Of a DNA stretch of 64,000 bases, positions 34,012 through 43,566 are shown one piece after another (positions within the stretch are counted from its first letter, which is position 1; each line of letters begins with the position of its first letter). A model generated the notes under the pieces. That model was not told the DNA's origin. It saw only the letters and a list, made by a program, of their open reading frames with translations, and ran no database searches. The DNA comes from Actinoplanes palleronii. Lineage in GTDB: Bacteria > Actinomycetota > Actinomycetes > Mycobacteriales > Micromonosporaceae. A program made the translations under genes and the position numbers. Location: NCBI RefSeq assembly GCF_016862315.1, contig NZ_BOMS01000053.1:1-64000 (forward strand), written 5' to 3'.

Positions 34012-36024
34012 GTGTCTGCACCCCGTACGCCCGCGGCGGCCGACCCCCTAGTCGTCCCGGCCGGGACGACGGCGGCCGACGCGGTGGCCGCCGCCGGGCT
34101 CCCGGTGCACGGTCCGAGGGCGGTCGTCGTGGTGCGCGACGCCGACGGCCGGCTGCGTGACCTGACCTGGACGCCGGACGCCGACGCCGCGGTCACCCCG
34201 GTCGGTATCGACGAGCCGGACGGCCTCGACGTGCTGCGCCACTCGGCCGCGCACGTGCTGGCCCAGGCCGTGCAGGACATCTTCCCGGCCGCCAAGCTCG
34301 GCATCGGCCCGCCGATCCGGGACGGTTTCTACTACGACTTCGACGTCGAGAAGCCGTTCCAGCCGGAGGACCTGACGAAGCTCGAGAAGCGGATGCAGGA
34401 GATCGTCAAGGCCGGTCAGACGTTCCGCCGCCGGGAGTACTCCTCCCTCGACGAGGCCAAGGCCGAGCTGCACGCCGAGCCGTTCAAGCTCGAGCTGGTC
34501 GACATCAAGGGGTCAGATGTCGCAGTCGACGAGTCCGATGTCTCTGTTGAGGTCGGTGCGGGCGAGCTGACCCACTACGACAACATCGACAAGGACGGCA
34601 ACCGGGTCTGGGGCGACCTGTGCCGCGGGCCGCACCTGCCGTCGACGCGGCTGATCCCGGCGTTCAAGCTGATGCGCTCGGCCGCCGCGTACTGGCGGGG
34701 CAGCGAGAAGAACCCGCAGCTGCAGCGGGTCTACGGCACGGCGTGGCCGTCGCGGGACGAGCTCAAGGCGTACCTGAACCGTCTTGCCGAAGCCGAGCGC
34801 CGCGACCACCGCAAGCTGGGCAGCGAACTGGACCTGTTCTCCTTCCCCGATGAAATCGGGTCGGGCCTCGTGGTCTTCCACCCGAAGGGTGGGGTGATCA
34901 AGCGGGAGATGGAGGACTACGTCCGGGCCCGCCACATCGAGGAGGGCTTCCAGTACGTCGGTACCCCGCACATCAGCAAGGAGAACCTCTTCCAGACGTC
35001 GGGACACCTGCCCTACTACAAGGACACGATGTTCCCGCCGATGGAGCTCGAGGGGGCGAACTACTACCTCAAGGCGATGAACTGCCCGATGCACAACCTG
35101 ATCTTCAGGTCGCGCGGGCGGTCCTACCGTGAGCTGCCGATGCGCCTGTTCGAGTTCGGCACGGTCTACCGCTACGAGAAGTCCGGCGTGGTGCACGGCC
35201 TGACCCGGGTGCGCGGCCTGACCCAGGACGACTCGCACTCCTACGTCACCGCCGAGCAGGCGCCCGGCGAGATCAAGCACCTGCTGAACTTCGTGCGCTC
35301 GCTGCTCGACGACTTCGGCCTGGACGACTACTACCTCGAGCTGTCGACCCGGGACCCGAAGAGCGACAAGTTCATCGGTACGGACGAGCAGTGGGAGACG
35401 GCCACCAAGGTCCTCGAGGACGTGGCGACCGAGTCCGGCCTCGAGCTGGTGCTCGACCCGGGTGGCGCGGCGTTCTACGGCCCGAAGATCAGCGTCCAGG
35501 CGAAGGACGCGATCGGCCGCACCTGGCAGATGTCGACGATCCAGTACGACTTCAACATGCCGTCCCGGTTCGGTCTGGAGTTCCAGGCCGCCGACGGCAC
35601 CCGGCAGGAGCCGGTGATGATCCACTCGGCGAAGTTCGGCTCGCTGGAGCGGTTCTTCGGCGTGCTGGTCGAGCACTACGCCGGCGCGTTCCCGGCCTGG
35701 CTGGCGCCGGTGCAGGTGGTCGGCATCCCGATCCGTGACGACCACGCCGACTACCTGGCCTCGTTCATCGAGAAGCTCAAGGCGGCGGGGATCCGGGCCG
35801 AGGTCGACTACTCCAGCGACCGGATGCAGAAGAAGATCCGTACCGCGCAGCAGCAGAAGATCCCGTTCATGGCGATCGCCGGCGACGACGACGTCAACGG
35901 CGGCACCGTGTCGTTCCGCTACCGGGACGGCTCGCAGCGCAACGGCGTCTCGCTCGACGAGGCCGTCGCGCACGTGGCCGAGATCGTTCGCTCCCGAGTT
36001 AACACCGGGCCGTCCGCGGTCTGA
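34012..36024 (+). CDS. thrS: Threonyl-tRNA synthetase
   Basis: A class II aminoacyl-tRNA synthetase of 670 residues. A degenerate TGS-like domain (about 1-60) is followed by the second-site editing domain ([20 protein letters not shown]), the catalytic core with the zinc Cys in MNCPMHNL, motif 2 [20 protein letters not shown], zinc His in [13 protein letters not shown], and a C-terminal anticodon-binding domain from about 560. GTG 34012 is placed by GGAG seven bases upstream; ATG 34000 is in frame but lacks a site. In the conserved order it precedes the HIT and PIM genes, but two GGDEF genes are inserted here. Confidence 0.97.
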   Translation: MSAPRTPAAADPLVVPAGTTAADAVAAAGLPVHGPRAVVVVRDADGRLRDLTWTPDADAAVTPVGIDEPDGLDVLRHSAAHVLAQAVQDIFPAAKLGIGPPIRDGFYYDFDVEKPFQPEDLTKLEKRMQEIVKAGQTFRRREYSSLDEAKAELHAEPFKLELVDIKGSDVAVDESDVSVEVGAGELTHYDNIDKDGNRVWGDLCRGPHLPSTRLIPAFKLMRSAAAYWRGSEKNPQLQRVYGTAWPSRDELKAYLNRLAEAERRDHRKLGSELDLFSFPDEIGSGLVVFHPKGGVIKREMEDYVRARHIEEGFQYVGTPHISKENLFQTSGHLPYYKDTMFPPMELEGANYYLKAMNCPMHNLIFRSRGRSYRELPMRLFEFGTVYRYEKSGVVHGLTRVRGLTQDDSHSYVTAEQAPGEIKHLLNFVRSLLDDFGLDDYYLELSTRDPKSDKFIGTDEQWETATKVLEDVATESGLELVLDPGGAAFYGPKISVQAKDAIGRTWQMSTIQYDFNMPSRFGLEFQAADGTRQEPVMIHSAKFGSLERFFGVLVEHYAGAFPAWLAPVQVVGIPIRDDHADYLASFIEKLKAAGIRAEVDYSSDRMQKKIRTAQQQKIPFMAIAGDDDVNGGTVSFRYRDGSQRNGVSLDEAVAHVAEIVRSRVNTGPSAV

Positions 36025-36126
36025 TCTCAGCTCCGCCTCCCGCCGACCGACGTAACGGCGGTAGAGCCTCCGCATTTCGCGGTGGCGGTGCCTCCGCTTC
36101 GGGCGGCGGCGGGAGACGGGGTTTGC

Positions 36127-37203
36127 ATGCAGTTCCGGACGCCGAGGCTGGCGCTGGCCGGGTACGCCCTGGCCGCCGTCTGTTTCGTGCTGCACGCGGT
36201 CGGCGTCGGAACCCTGGTCACGCTCCCTCTGGCGGTGGCGCTGACCACCCTGGTGGTGGTGCACCAGATCATCGGGCTGCGGGACAACCAGCGGCTGCTG
36301 CAACAGGTCGACGTGGGCATGATCGCCCTGCGCCAGGCGATGGTCCGGGAACACGTGCTCAGCGACCTGGGCACCGCGATGCTCGGCAGCACCGAGGTCG
36401 CCGAGGTGCACCGGCTGGCCGCGGACGCGGCGGTCGCGCTGCTCGACGGCTGTGCCAACCCCCGGGTGGTGATCCGGGACCCGGACGGGACCGTCGTGCA
36501 CACCACCGGGCCGGACCTCCCGGAGAGCCGGCCACCGGCGGTGCTGGCGCTGCTCAGCGGGGACCGTGCGTTCGGGTCGATCGGTGTGACCACCGACGAC
36601 GAGCTGCCCGACGAGCTGGTCAAGTCGCTGGAGACGCTGCGTACCCAGGTGTCGCTGGCCCTGGCCGGGGTGGCGTTGACCGCCGAGCTGACCCGCCGGG
36701 CGATGTACGACATGCTCACCGAGCTGGGCAACCGGGCGCTGCTGCGGGACCGGCTCACCGGTGCGCTGGCCCGGTCCCGCCGGACCCAGCGGCCGGTCGG
36801 GGTGCTGCTGCTCGACCTGAACGGCTTCAAGGCGGTCAACGACACGTTCGGCCACGACGCCGGGGACACCCTGCTCAAGGAGGTGGCCGACCGGCTGCGG
36901 ACGTGTGTGCGCACCGAGGACACCGTGGCCCGGCTCGGCGGCGACGAGTTCGTGGTGGTCACCGAGGACCTGCGCGAGCCCGGTGACGTGCTGGTGATCG
37001 CCGAACGGATCATCGAGGCGCTCAACGAGCCGGTGACCGTACGGGGGAACACCCTGCGCACCCCGGCCAGCATCGGCATCACCCTCTCCGTACCGGGCAG
37101 CGGGACCGACGACGTGCTGCGCGAGGCGGACACCGCGATGTACGTGGCCAAGCGCCAGGGCGGCGGCCGCTACCACGTGCACGCGCTGGCGGAGATCTCA
37201 TGA
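36127..37203 (+). CDS. Membrane diguanylate cyclase (GGDEF), short form
   Basis: A 358-residue protein: two N-terminal membrane helices (about 8-45), a linker helix with IIGLRDNQRLLQQVDVG, a degenerate GAF-like region (about 85-185), and a GGDEF domain (about 195-355). GGDEF itself is intact at residue 271 and the inhibitory I-site RxxD (RTED) lies five residues before it, so both activity and product feedback are expected. It makes cyclic di-GMP. From the linker onward it is closely related to the next gene, of which it looks like an N-terminally shortened duplicate. Its stop overlaps the next start (ATGA). Confidence 0.92.
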   Translation: MQFRTPRLALAGYALAAVCFVLHAVGVGTLVTLPLAVALTTLVVVHQIIGLRDNQRLLQQVDVGMIALRQAMVREHVLSDLGTAMLGSTEVAEVHRLAADAAVALLDGCANPRVVIRDPDGTVVHTTGPDLPESRPPAVLALLSGDRAFGSIGVTTDDELPDELVKSLETLRTQVSLALAGVALTAELTRRAMYDMLTELGNRALLRDRLTGALARSRRTQRPVGVLLLDLNGFKAVNDTFGHDAGDTLLKEVADRLRTCVRTEDTVARLGGDEFVVVTEDLREPGDVLVIAERIIEALNEPVTVRGNTLRTPASIGITLSVPGSGTDDVLREADTAMYVAKRQGGGRYHVHALAEIS

Positions 37204-39203
37204 GGTACCGGCTGCTGCAGATCCCGGTCGTGATCGGGATCCTGCTGCTGGTGGCCGACCTCGGCGGCTGGACGTTGCAGGTCACCGGCTACCGGGTCAG
37301 CGCACCGCTGCTCTCCGCCGCCGCGGCCGCGCTGTGCTGGCGGGCGGCCCGCCGCACCCGGCTGTCCGGCGCCCGGCGGTACTCCACGCTCACCGCGCTG
37401 GGCTGGACGGTGATGACCGCGGCCACCGGCTGGGCGCTGGGCTACATGCTGGTCACCGGCGACCACCGGTACCCGTCGCCGAGCCCGGTGGTCTGGCTCG
37501 GCGACATCACCGTGATGCTGCTCGTGCTGGCCGGCCTGCTGACCGTGCCGATCCGCGCGCGCTGGTCGGCGAGCAACGCCCGGCTGGCCCTGGACGTGGC
37601 GATCGTGCAGGTCGCCGGGATGCTCTTCGTCTGGTACTTCCTGATCTACCCGCACCTGCTCGGCCACGGCGGCCTCGTGCCGGCCCTGGTCATGGTCAAG
37701 ACGTGCGGCGTGCTCGTCGTGCTCTTCGCCATCGCCCGCCTGGTGCTCGGCGGCCCGGTCCAGGTGGGCCGGCGCTCGCTGCTCTGGTCCGGCCTGGCCG
37801 CCGGCTGCAACGTGGTGGTCCCGGTCTGCCAGCGGGTGCTGGCCGAGGACGAGCAGCACTGGACGCTGGCCGTCTGGATGCTGTTCGCCGGGCTGATCAT
37901 CGCGGCCGGTGCGGCGCAGCTGCGGACGGTGGCCGCCGAGGGCGTCGCGGCGCCCGAGGAGGCGACCGGGCACCGGCCGACCAGCCTGGTGCCCTACCTG
38001 GCGATCACCGCGGCCTGCGCGCTGCTGATCGGGGCCCTGCTCGGCGGCCTGTCCGGGCGGTCCTGGCCGGTGGTCGCCGGCTCGATCCTGCTCACCGGGC
38101 TGGTCGTGCTGCGGCAGGTGATCGGGCTGCGGGACAACACCCGGCTGCTGGTCCGGGTGGACGCCAGCCTGAGCGCGCTGCGCCAGGCGATGACCCGTGA
38201 GCAGATCCTCAACGACCTCGGCACCGGGCTGCTCACCACGAACGACGCGGCGCAGGTGCAGCGGCTGGCGGCGAGCGCCGCGGCGGCGCTGGTCGCGGAC
38301 TGCCCGGGCGGGCGGGCCGTGATCGTCAGCGTGACACCCGGCGAACCGGACCACTGGACCGTGCTGCACGCCGCCGGTGACGGCGCCGCGACGGTGGCCG
38401 GGTTCCGGCTGCCCAGCGACGCGGTGCCGCGCCCGCTGCTGGCCCGGCTGGCGAGCGGTGAGGTGATCTCCGGGACCACGCTCGGCGCGCTCGGGGTGGT
38501 CGGGCTGGACACCCTCGGCGACCGGCCGATCCTGCTGCTGCCGCTGCTCAACGGCGGCCGGTTCTTCGGCACCCTGCAGGTCGGCGCGGAGCGGGAACTG
38601 CCCGCCGACGTGATCAAGTCCCTGCAGACGCTGCGCACCCAGGTGTCGCTGGCGCTGGACAGCGTGGCGCTGACCGCCGAGCTGACCCGGCGCGCGATGC
38701 ACGACATGCTCACCGGGCTGGGCAACCGGGCGCTGCTCTGGGACCGGCTGACCGCGTCGCTGGCCCGGGCCCGGCGTACCGACCGGCGGATCGGGGTGCT
38801 GCTGCTGGACCTGAACGGGTTCAAGCCGGTGAACGACACGTACGGGCACGACGTCGGTGACGCGGTGCTGCAGATCGTGGCGGACCGGCTGCGGACGTGT
38901 GTCCGGACCGAGGACACGGTGGCCCGGCTGGGCGGCGACGAGTTCGTCATCCTGGCCGAGGACCTGAACGAGCCGGCCGGCGCGCTGGTGATCGCCGGGC
39001 GGGTGGTCCGGGCGCTGAACCTGCCGATGACGGTGGCCGGGCACGTGGTGCGTACCCCGGCGAGCATCGGGATCGCGCTGTCCGGGCCCGGGCAGGGCGC
39101 CGACGACGTGCTGCGGGACGCGGACACCGCGATGTACGTGGCCAAGCGGAACGGCGGCGGCCGCTATCACGTGCACGCGGATGCGGAGAGCGCCACCGCA
39201 TAG
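37200..39203 (+). CDS. Membrane diguanylate cyclase (GGDEF), long form
   Basis: A 667-residue protein with about nine hydrophobic segments across residues 1-310 forming a membrane sensor, a GAF-like region (about 340-460) and a C-terminal GGDEF domain (about 500-660). The active-site GGDEF is intact at residue 578 with RTED five residues before it (I-site). The stretch IGLRDNTRLLVRVDASLSAL matches the corresponding linker of the upstream cyclase, showing tandem duplication. It is translationally coupled to that gene. The stop is 9 bp before the HIT gene, which has its own promoter. Confidence 0.92.
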   Translation: MRYRLLQIPVVIGILLLVADLGGWTLQVTGYRVSAPLLSAAAAALCWRAARRTRLSGARRYSTLTALGWTVMTAATGWALGYMLVTGDHRYPSPSPVVWLGDITVMLLVLAGLLTVPIRARWSASNARLALDVAIVQVAGMLFVWYFLIYPHLLGHGGLVPALVMVKTCGVLVVLFAIARLVLGGPVQVGRRSLLWSGLAAGCNVVVPVCQRVLAEDEQHWTLAVWMLFAGLIIAAGAAQLRTVAAEGVAAPEEATGHRPTSLVPYLAITAACALLIGALLGGLSGRSWPVVAGSILLTGLVVLRQVIGLRDNTRLLVRVDASLSALRQAMTREQILNDLGTGLLTTNDAAQVQRLAASAAAALVADCPGGRAVIVSVTPGEPDHWTVLHAAGDGAATVAGFRLPSDAVPRPLLARLASGEVISGTTLGALGVVGLDTLGDRPILLLPLLNGGRFFGTLQVGAERELPADVIKSLQTLRTQVSLALDSVALTAELTRRAMHDMLTGLGNRALLWDRLTASLARARRTDRRIGVLLLDLNGFKPVNDTYGHDVGDAVLQIVADRLRTCVRTEDTVARLGGDEFVILAEDLNEPAGALVIAGRVVRALNLPMTVAGHVVRTPASIGIALSGPGQGADDVLRDADTAMYVAKRNGGGRYHVHADAESATA

Positions 39204-39206
39204 GAT
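39201..39206 (+). promoter_or_regulatory. -10 hexamer TAGGAT, leaderless-type
   Basis: TAGGAT ends 6 nt before the GTG of the HIT gene and overlaps the stop codon of the upstream GGDEF gene. Confidence 0.6.
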
Positions 39207-39212
39207 GCGATC

Positions 39213-39722
39213 GTGGATGCGACGGGTGAGCCGGACGGCCTGGAACGGCTCTGGACTCCGCACCGGATGGCGTACGTCACCGGCGAACAGAAGCCGCCGG
39301 GCTGCCCGTTCTGCCTGGCGCCGGCGGTGCCCGAGCCGGACACCCTGCTGGTGGCGCGCGGTGAGCTGGTCTTCGCGGTGCTGAACCTGTACCCGTACAA
39401 CCCCGGTCACCTGATGGTCTGCCCGTACCGGCACGTGGCGGACTACACCGACCTCACCGACGCCGAGACGGCCGAGGTGGCCGCGTTCACCCGCACGGCG
39501 ATGCGGGTGATCCGGACGGTGAGCCGCCCGCACGGCTTCAACCTGGGCATGAACCAGGGCTCGGTGGCCGGCGCCGGGATCGCCGCCCACCTGCACCAGC
39601 ACGTGGTGCCGAGGTGGGGCGGCGACGCCAACTTCATGCCGGTGATCGGTCAGACCAAGATCCTGCCGCAGCTGCTCGCCGACACCCGGCTGATGCTGGC
39701 GAAGGCGTGGCCGGCTCCCTGA
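39213..39722 (+). CDS. HIT-family nucleotide hydrolase/phosphorylase
   Basis: A 169-residue histidine-triad protein. The triad HLHQHVVPRW is at about 126-135, NLYPYNPGHLMV (about 58-69) forms the nucleotide pocket, and CPFC (about 31-34) with a later His suggests the zinc site seen in the mycobacterial homologue next to pgsA. Homologues there act on diadenosine tetraphosphate; that specificity is probable here. GTG 39213 follows TAGGAT by 6 nt. In other actinobacteria it lies directly between thrS and pgsA; here an EF-G2 gene on the other strand also intervenes. Confidence 0.9.
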   Translation: MDATGEPDGLERLWTPHRMAYVTGEQKPPGCPFCLAPAVPEPDTLLVARGELVFAVLNLYPYNPGHLMVCPYRHVADYTDLTDAETAEVAAFTRTAMRVIRTVSRPHGFNLGMNQGSVAGAGIAAHLHQHVVPRWGGDANFMPVIGQTKILPQLLADTRLMLAKAWPAP

Positions 39723-39735
39723 CCGCGGCGGTTCC

Positions 39736-41892
39736 CTACCGGGCGTGCTCCTTGGTGACCACGTCGGCCAGGTGCGGGGGCATCGGCTCGTGCCGGACGT
39801 ACGACCGGGAGAACGTGCCCGACCCGGAGGACAGGGCGCGCAGCTCCACCGCGTACCGGACGAGCTCCGCCGCCGGGACCTCGGCCCGGACCAGGCTGTG
39901 CCCGCCGTCGTCCTCGGTGTCCGTGCCCAGTGGCCGGCCACGGCGGCCGGAGAGATCGCTCATCACCGCGCCGACGTAGGTGTCCGGCACCCGCACCAGC
40001 ACCTCGTCCACCGGCTCCAGCAGCGTCACCTGGCCGGCCGCGGCGGCCTCGCGCAGGGCCAGCGCCCCGGCGGTCTGGAACGCCGCGTCCGAGGAGTCCA
40101 CGCTGTGCGACTTGCCGTCGAAGAGGGTGACCCGCAGGTCGACCACCGGGTATCCGGCGACGATGCCCTTCTCCAGCTGGGCGCGGACCCCCTTCTCCAC
40201 CGACGGGATGTAGTTGTGCGGCACCGCGCCGCCGACCACCCGGTCGACGAACTCGAAGCCGGCGCCGCGGGGGAGCGGCTCCACCTCGATGTCGCAGACC
40301 GCGTACTGGCCATGGCCGCCGGACTGCTTGACGTGCCGGCCGTGCCCCTTGGCCGGGCCGCCGAACGTCTCCCGCAGCGCCACCTTCACCGGCTCGGTGT
40401 CCAGCTCGACACCGCCGGCCCGGAGCCGCTCCAGCACCACGTCGGCGTGCGACTCGCCCATCGTCCAGAGCACCTGCTGGTGGGTCTCCGGGTTGCGCTC
40501 CAGGCGCAGCGTCGGGTCGCCGGCCACCAGCCGGGCCAGGTTCTTGGCCAGCGAGTCCTCGTCCGAGCGGGTCTTGGCGACCACCGCGATCGGCAGCAGC
40601 GGCTCGGGCATCGACCACGGCGTCATCAGCATCGGGTCGTCCTTGCCGGAGAGCGTGTCACCGGTCTCGGCGCTGCCCGACTTGGTGATCGCGCAGAGGT
40701 CGCCGGCGATCGCGTACGGCACCTCGCGCAGCTGCGCGCCCAGCGGGGCGTAGACGTGCGCGACCCGCTCGTCGGCGTCGTGGTCCGGGTGCCCGCGCCC
40801 GGTCAGGCCGTGCCCGGAGACGTGCAGCACCTGGTCGGGGCGCAGCGTGCCGGAGAAGACCCGGACCAGCGAGACCCGGCCGACGTGCCGGTCGATCGTG
40901 GTGCGCACCACCTCGGCCACCAGCGGGCCGTCCGGGTCGCAGGTCAGCGGGGAGCGCGGCGAGCCGTCCACGCCGGTGACCACCGGCAGGTCGTGCTCCA
41001 GCGGCGACGGCGCGGCGTCGACCAGGCCGTCGAGCAGCGCGTCCAGCCCGACGCCGGTGCCCGCGCAGACCGGGATGACCGGGTGGAAGTTGCCCTGGGC
41101 GACCGCCTGGTGCAGGTCGGGCAGCAGCGCCGCGGTGTCGATCAGCTCACCGGCGATGTACCGGTCCATCAGGGTCTCGTCCTCGCTCTCCGCGATGATC
41201 CCCTCGATGAGCGTGTTGCGGTCGTCGGCGATCGGGTTCAGGTGCTCCGGCTCGGCCTCGCCGATCCGCGGCGGGTAGCCCTGCGAGTAGTCGAGCACCC
41301 GCAGCGTGACCAGGCCGATCAGGCCGACCACCGACTGGCCGTCGTCGCCGAGCATGGGTTGGTAGGTCGGCAGCACGTTCTCGCCGAACGCCTCCTGGCA
41401 GTCCTGCAGCGCCGCCTCGTAGTCGGCGCGCGGGTGGTCCAGCCGGGTGATCGCGACGGCGCGCGGCATGCCGACCGCGGCACATTCCTCCCAGAGGGTG
41501 ACGGTCGACTCGTCGACACCGTCCACCGCCGAGACCACGAACAGCGCCGCGTCCGCCGCGCGCAGCCCGGCCCGCAGCTCACCGACGAAGTCGGCGTACC
41601 CCGGTGCGTCCAATAGGTTGATCTTCACGTCCCGGTGCACGAGCGGGGCGCAGGCCAGCGCCACCGAGCGTTGCTGCCGGACCGCGGCCGGGTCGTGATC
41701 GGTGACCGTGGTGCCGTCCGTCACGCTGCCGGTGCGCGGGATCGTGCCGGTGGCGGCGAGCAGCGCCTCCACCAAGGTCGTCTTCCCGGCGCCGGAGTGA
41801 CCCACCAGCACCACGTTGCGAACTCTGCCGGGCTCTGTCACCACCGGCGCGACGGCGCCGGCGAGTCCCTTCTCCGAAGTCTTCTGCGCCAT
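39736..41892 (-). CDS. Elongation factor G-like protein (EF-G2 type)
   Basis: A 718-residue translational GTPase-like protein. The P-loop is GHSGAGKTTLVEAL (about 30-43). Switch II reads DAPGYADFVGELRAG (about 91-105): the His that EF-G uses to trigger GTP hydrolysis is Tyr. The NKxD motif is TRLD. Domains II-V of EF-G follow (for example GGHGQYAVCDIEVEPL in domain IV). Actinobacteria carry such a second EF-G that binds GTP but is poor or inactive in translocation; its role is unclear. ATG 41892 has an AGGAG site eight bases upstream; further upstream frame is not supported. Confidence 0.9.
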   Translation of the reverse strand: MAQKTSEKGLAGAVAPVVTEPGRVRNVVLVGHSGAGKTTLVEALLAATGTIPRTGSVTDGTTVTDHDPAAVRQQRSVALACAPLVHRDVKINLLDAPGYADFVGELRAGLRAADAALFVVSAVDGVDESTVTLWEECAAVGMPRAVAITRLDHPRADYEAALQDCQEAFGENVLPTYQPMLGDDGQSVVGLIGLVTLRVLDYSQGYPPRIGEAEPEHLNPIADDRNTLIEGIIAESEDETLMDRYIAGELIDTAALLPDLHQAVAQGNFHPVIPVCAGTGVGLDALLDGLVDAAPSPLEHDLPVVTGVDGSPRSPLTCDPDGPLVAEVVRTTIDRHVGRVSLVRVFSGTLRPDQVLHVSGHGLTGRGHPDHDADERVAHVYAPLGAQLREVPYAIAGDLCAITKSGSAETGDTLSGKDDPMLMTPWSMPEPLLPIAVVAKTRSDEDSLAKNLARLVAGDPTLRLERNPETHQQVLWTMGESHADVVLERLRAGGVELDTEPVKVALRETFGGPAKGHGRHVKQSGGHGQYAVCDIEVEPLPRGAGFEFVDRVVGGAVPHNYIPSVEKGVRAQLEKGIVAGYPVVDLRVTLFDGKSHSVDSSDAAFQTAGALALREAAAAGQVTLLEPVDEVLVRVPDTYVGAVMSDLSGRRGRPLGTDTEDDGGHSLVRAEVPAAELVRYAVELRALSSGSGTFSRSYVRHEPMPPHLADVVTKEHAR

Positions 41893-42081
41893 GCCGAGCG
41901 CTCCTGTCGTATCCGCTTGATGTATCCGTGGGGTGACGCGGCTGTGGATAAAATTCGACACCCGGGCCGTCCCCGGCCGCAAGGACCGGCGGACACCAGA
42001 TCGTGCCGGATGGTGACGATCCGGCTAACCGGGGGGCGAGCCGTACCGCCACCAGGCCCGCGCCGTTATGGTGGGACGGCC

Positions 42082-42693
42082 ATGGCAAAGATCGTTCAAG
42101 TAACGGCCCGTGCCGTCGTCTCGTACGGCGTCAACCCGGTCGCACGTTTCCTGCTCAGAATCGGCGTCACACCCAACGCCGTCACAATCGCGGGCACCGT
42201 CGGTGTGCTCATCGGTTCATATTTCGGTGCGCAAGGGCATCTCCTGGCCGGCACCGTGATCGTAACCGCCTGTGCCCTCACCGACGCGCTCGACGGCACG
42301 ATGGCCCGGATGCGAGGCGGAACCGGGAAGTTCGGCGCGCTCCTCGACTCGTCGATGGACCGGCTCGCGGACGGGGCGGTCTTCGGTGCCGTCGCGTACT
42401 ACCTGGCCGGGCAGGGCAATCCGTACGGTGGCCTGATCGCCGCCCTGATCAGCCTGGTCGCCGGTCAGGTCGTGTCGTACGTCAAGGCCCGGGCGCAGAG
42501 CCTCGGCCTGAACGCCGACGTGGGCATCGCCGAGCGCCTGGAACGCCTGCTCATCGTGGGTGTCGGCGGCCTGCTCGGCGCGGCCGGCCTCGAGTGGGGC
42601 CTGCCCGCCGCGCTGTGGGTGCTCGCCGCGCTCTCCCTGATCACGGTGTTCCAGCGGCTGATCCACTCGGCGCGGACCGAGCCCGCCGCATGA
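42082..42693 (+). CDS. pgsA: Phosphatidylinositol phosphate synthase (CDP-alcohol phosphatidyltransferase)
   Basis: A 203-residue six-helix membrane enzyme. The CDP-alcohol motif D(x)2DG(x)2AR(x)8G(x)3D(x)3D is complete: DALDGTMARMRGGTGKFGAL then LDSSMDR (about 69-95). In actinobacteria this enzyme joins CDP-diacylglycerol with inositol-1-phosphate, the first step of PIM and lipomannan synthesis. The location directly before the PIM acyltransferase and pimA fixes the assignment over phosphatidylglycerophosphate synthase. ATG 42082 follows TATGGT by 9 nt. Its stop overlaps the next start. Confidence 0.93.
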   Translation: MAKIVQVTARAVVSYGVNPVARFLLRIGVTPNAVTIAGTVGVLIGSYFGAQGHLLAGTVIVTACALTDALDGTMARMRGGTGKFGALLDSSMDRLADGAVFGAVAYYLAGQGNPYGGLIAALISLVAGQVVSYVKARAQSLGLNADVGIAERLERLLIVGVGGLLGAAGLEWGLPAALWVLAALSLITVFQRLIHSARTEPAA

Positions 42694-43556
42694 AGGACCG
42701 CCTGATCGCTCTCGGTTACACGGCCGGGTGGCGGGTGGTGCGCGCCCTGCCGCTGCCGGTCGCCCGCAAGCTGTTCACCGCGGCCGCCGACCGGGCCTAC
42801 CGGGGCGGTGGCCCCGGCACCCAGCGCCTGCGCCGCAACCTGCAGCAGGTGGCCGGCCCGGACATGCCGGACACCCTGGTCCGGGACGGTCTCCGGTCGT
42901 ACGCCCGGTACTGGATGGAGGCGTTCCGCCTGCCGTCGCAGTCCCGGGCGCAGAACGCCGCCGGGTTCTTCATGCAGACCGACTCGTACGAAGAAATGAA
43001 GAAGTTGATCGCCGAGGGCAACGGGCTGATCCTGGCGTTGCCGCACGTTGCGAACTGGGACGCGGCCGCGGCCTGGGTGGTCTCCCACGACTGGCCCATG
43101 ATCACGGTCGCCGAGCGGCTCAAGCCGGAGTCGCTCTACAAGCAGTTCCTGGAGTACCGGGAGAGCCTGGGCATGCGGGTGCTGCCGCTGACCGGCGGTG
43201 AGCGCTCGCCGCTCGACGAGCTCGGCGACCACCTGAAGCAGGGCTGGGTGGTCCCGCTGCTGGCCGACCGGGACCTGTCCCGCAACGGCGTCGAGGTGCA
43301 GTTCTTCGGCGGGCGCACCCGGATGCCGGCCGGTCCGGCGATCCTCGCGCTGCGCACCGGAGCGCCGATGTTCACCGTCGACATGTGGTATTCGGAGCAC
43401 CGGGTCGAGGCCCGGCTCCGGAAGATCACCCCACCGGAGGACGGCCCGCTCGACGAGCGGGTCAAACGCACCACCCAGCTGATGGCCGACGCGTTCGCCC
43501 TCGGCATCGCCGAGCACCCGCAGGACTGGCACATGCTCCAGAAGCTCTGGATCTAG
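42690..43556 (+). CDS. Phosphatidylinositol mannoside acyltransferase (PatA-like)
   Basis: A 288-residue lysophospholipid-type acyltransferase. The catalytic HxxxxD is in PHVANWDAAAAW (about 110-121), followed by the acyl-binding region FLEYRESLGMRVLPL and VPLLADRDLSRNGVEVQFFG (about 188-207). It is expected to transfer an acyl chain to the mannose of PIM1/PIM2 on the inner leaflet. ATG 42690 overlaps the pgsA stop and the stop is 10 bp before pimA, so the three form one PIM operon. It lacks an obvious membrane helix and is probably peripheral. Confidence 0.92.
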   Translation: MKDRLIALGYTAGWRVVRALPLPVARKLFTAAADRAYRGGGPGTQRLRRNLQQVAGPDMPDTLVRDGLRSYARYWMEAFRLPSQSRAQNAAGFFMQTDSYEEMKKLIAEGNGLILALPHVANWDAAAAWVVSHDWPMITVAERLKPESLYKQFLEYRESLGMRVLPLTGGERSPLDELGDHLKQGWVVPLLADRDLSRNGVEVQFFGGRTRMPAGPAILALRTGAPMFTVDMWYSEHRVEARLRKITPPEDGPLDERVKRTTQLMADAFALGIAEHPQDWHMLQKLWI

Positions 43557-43566
43557 GAGGTCGGCC

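Noticed and set aside
36025-36126. A T-box or other riboswitch around thrS
   Set aside because: The upstream gap of thrS is only 54 bp and the downstream gap shows no conserved T-box or antiterminator motif.
34513-37182. A very long open frame on the minus strand opposite thrS and the first GGDEF gene
   Set aside because: High GC keeps opposite frames open. The plus frames have clear families, while this one is Arg/His/Pro-rich with no recognisable domain. The same applies to 37170-39941, 54732-57971 and 12773-14917 on the minus strand.
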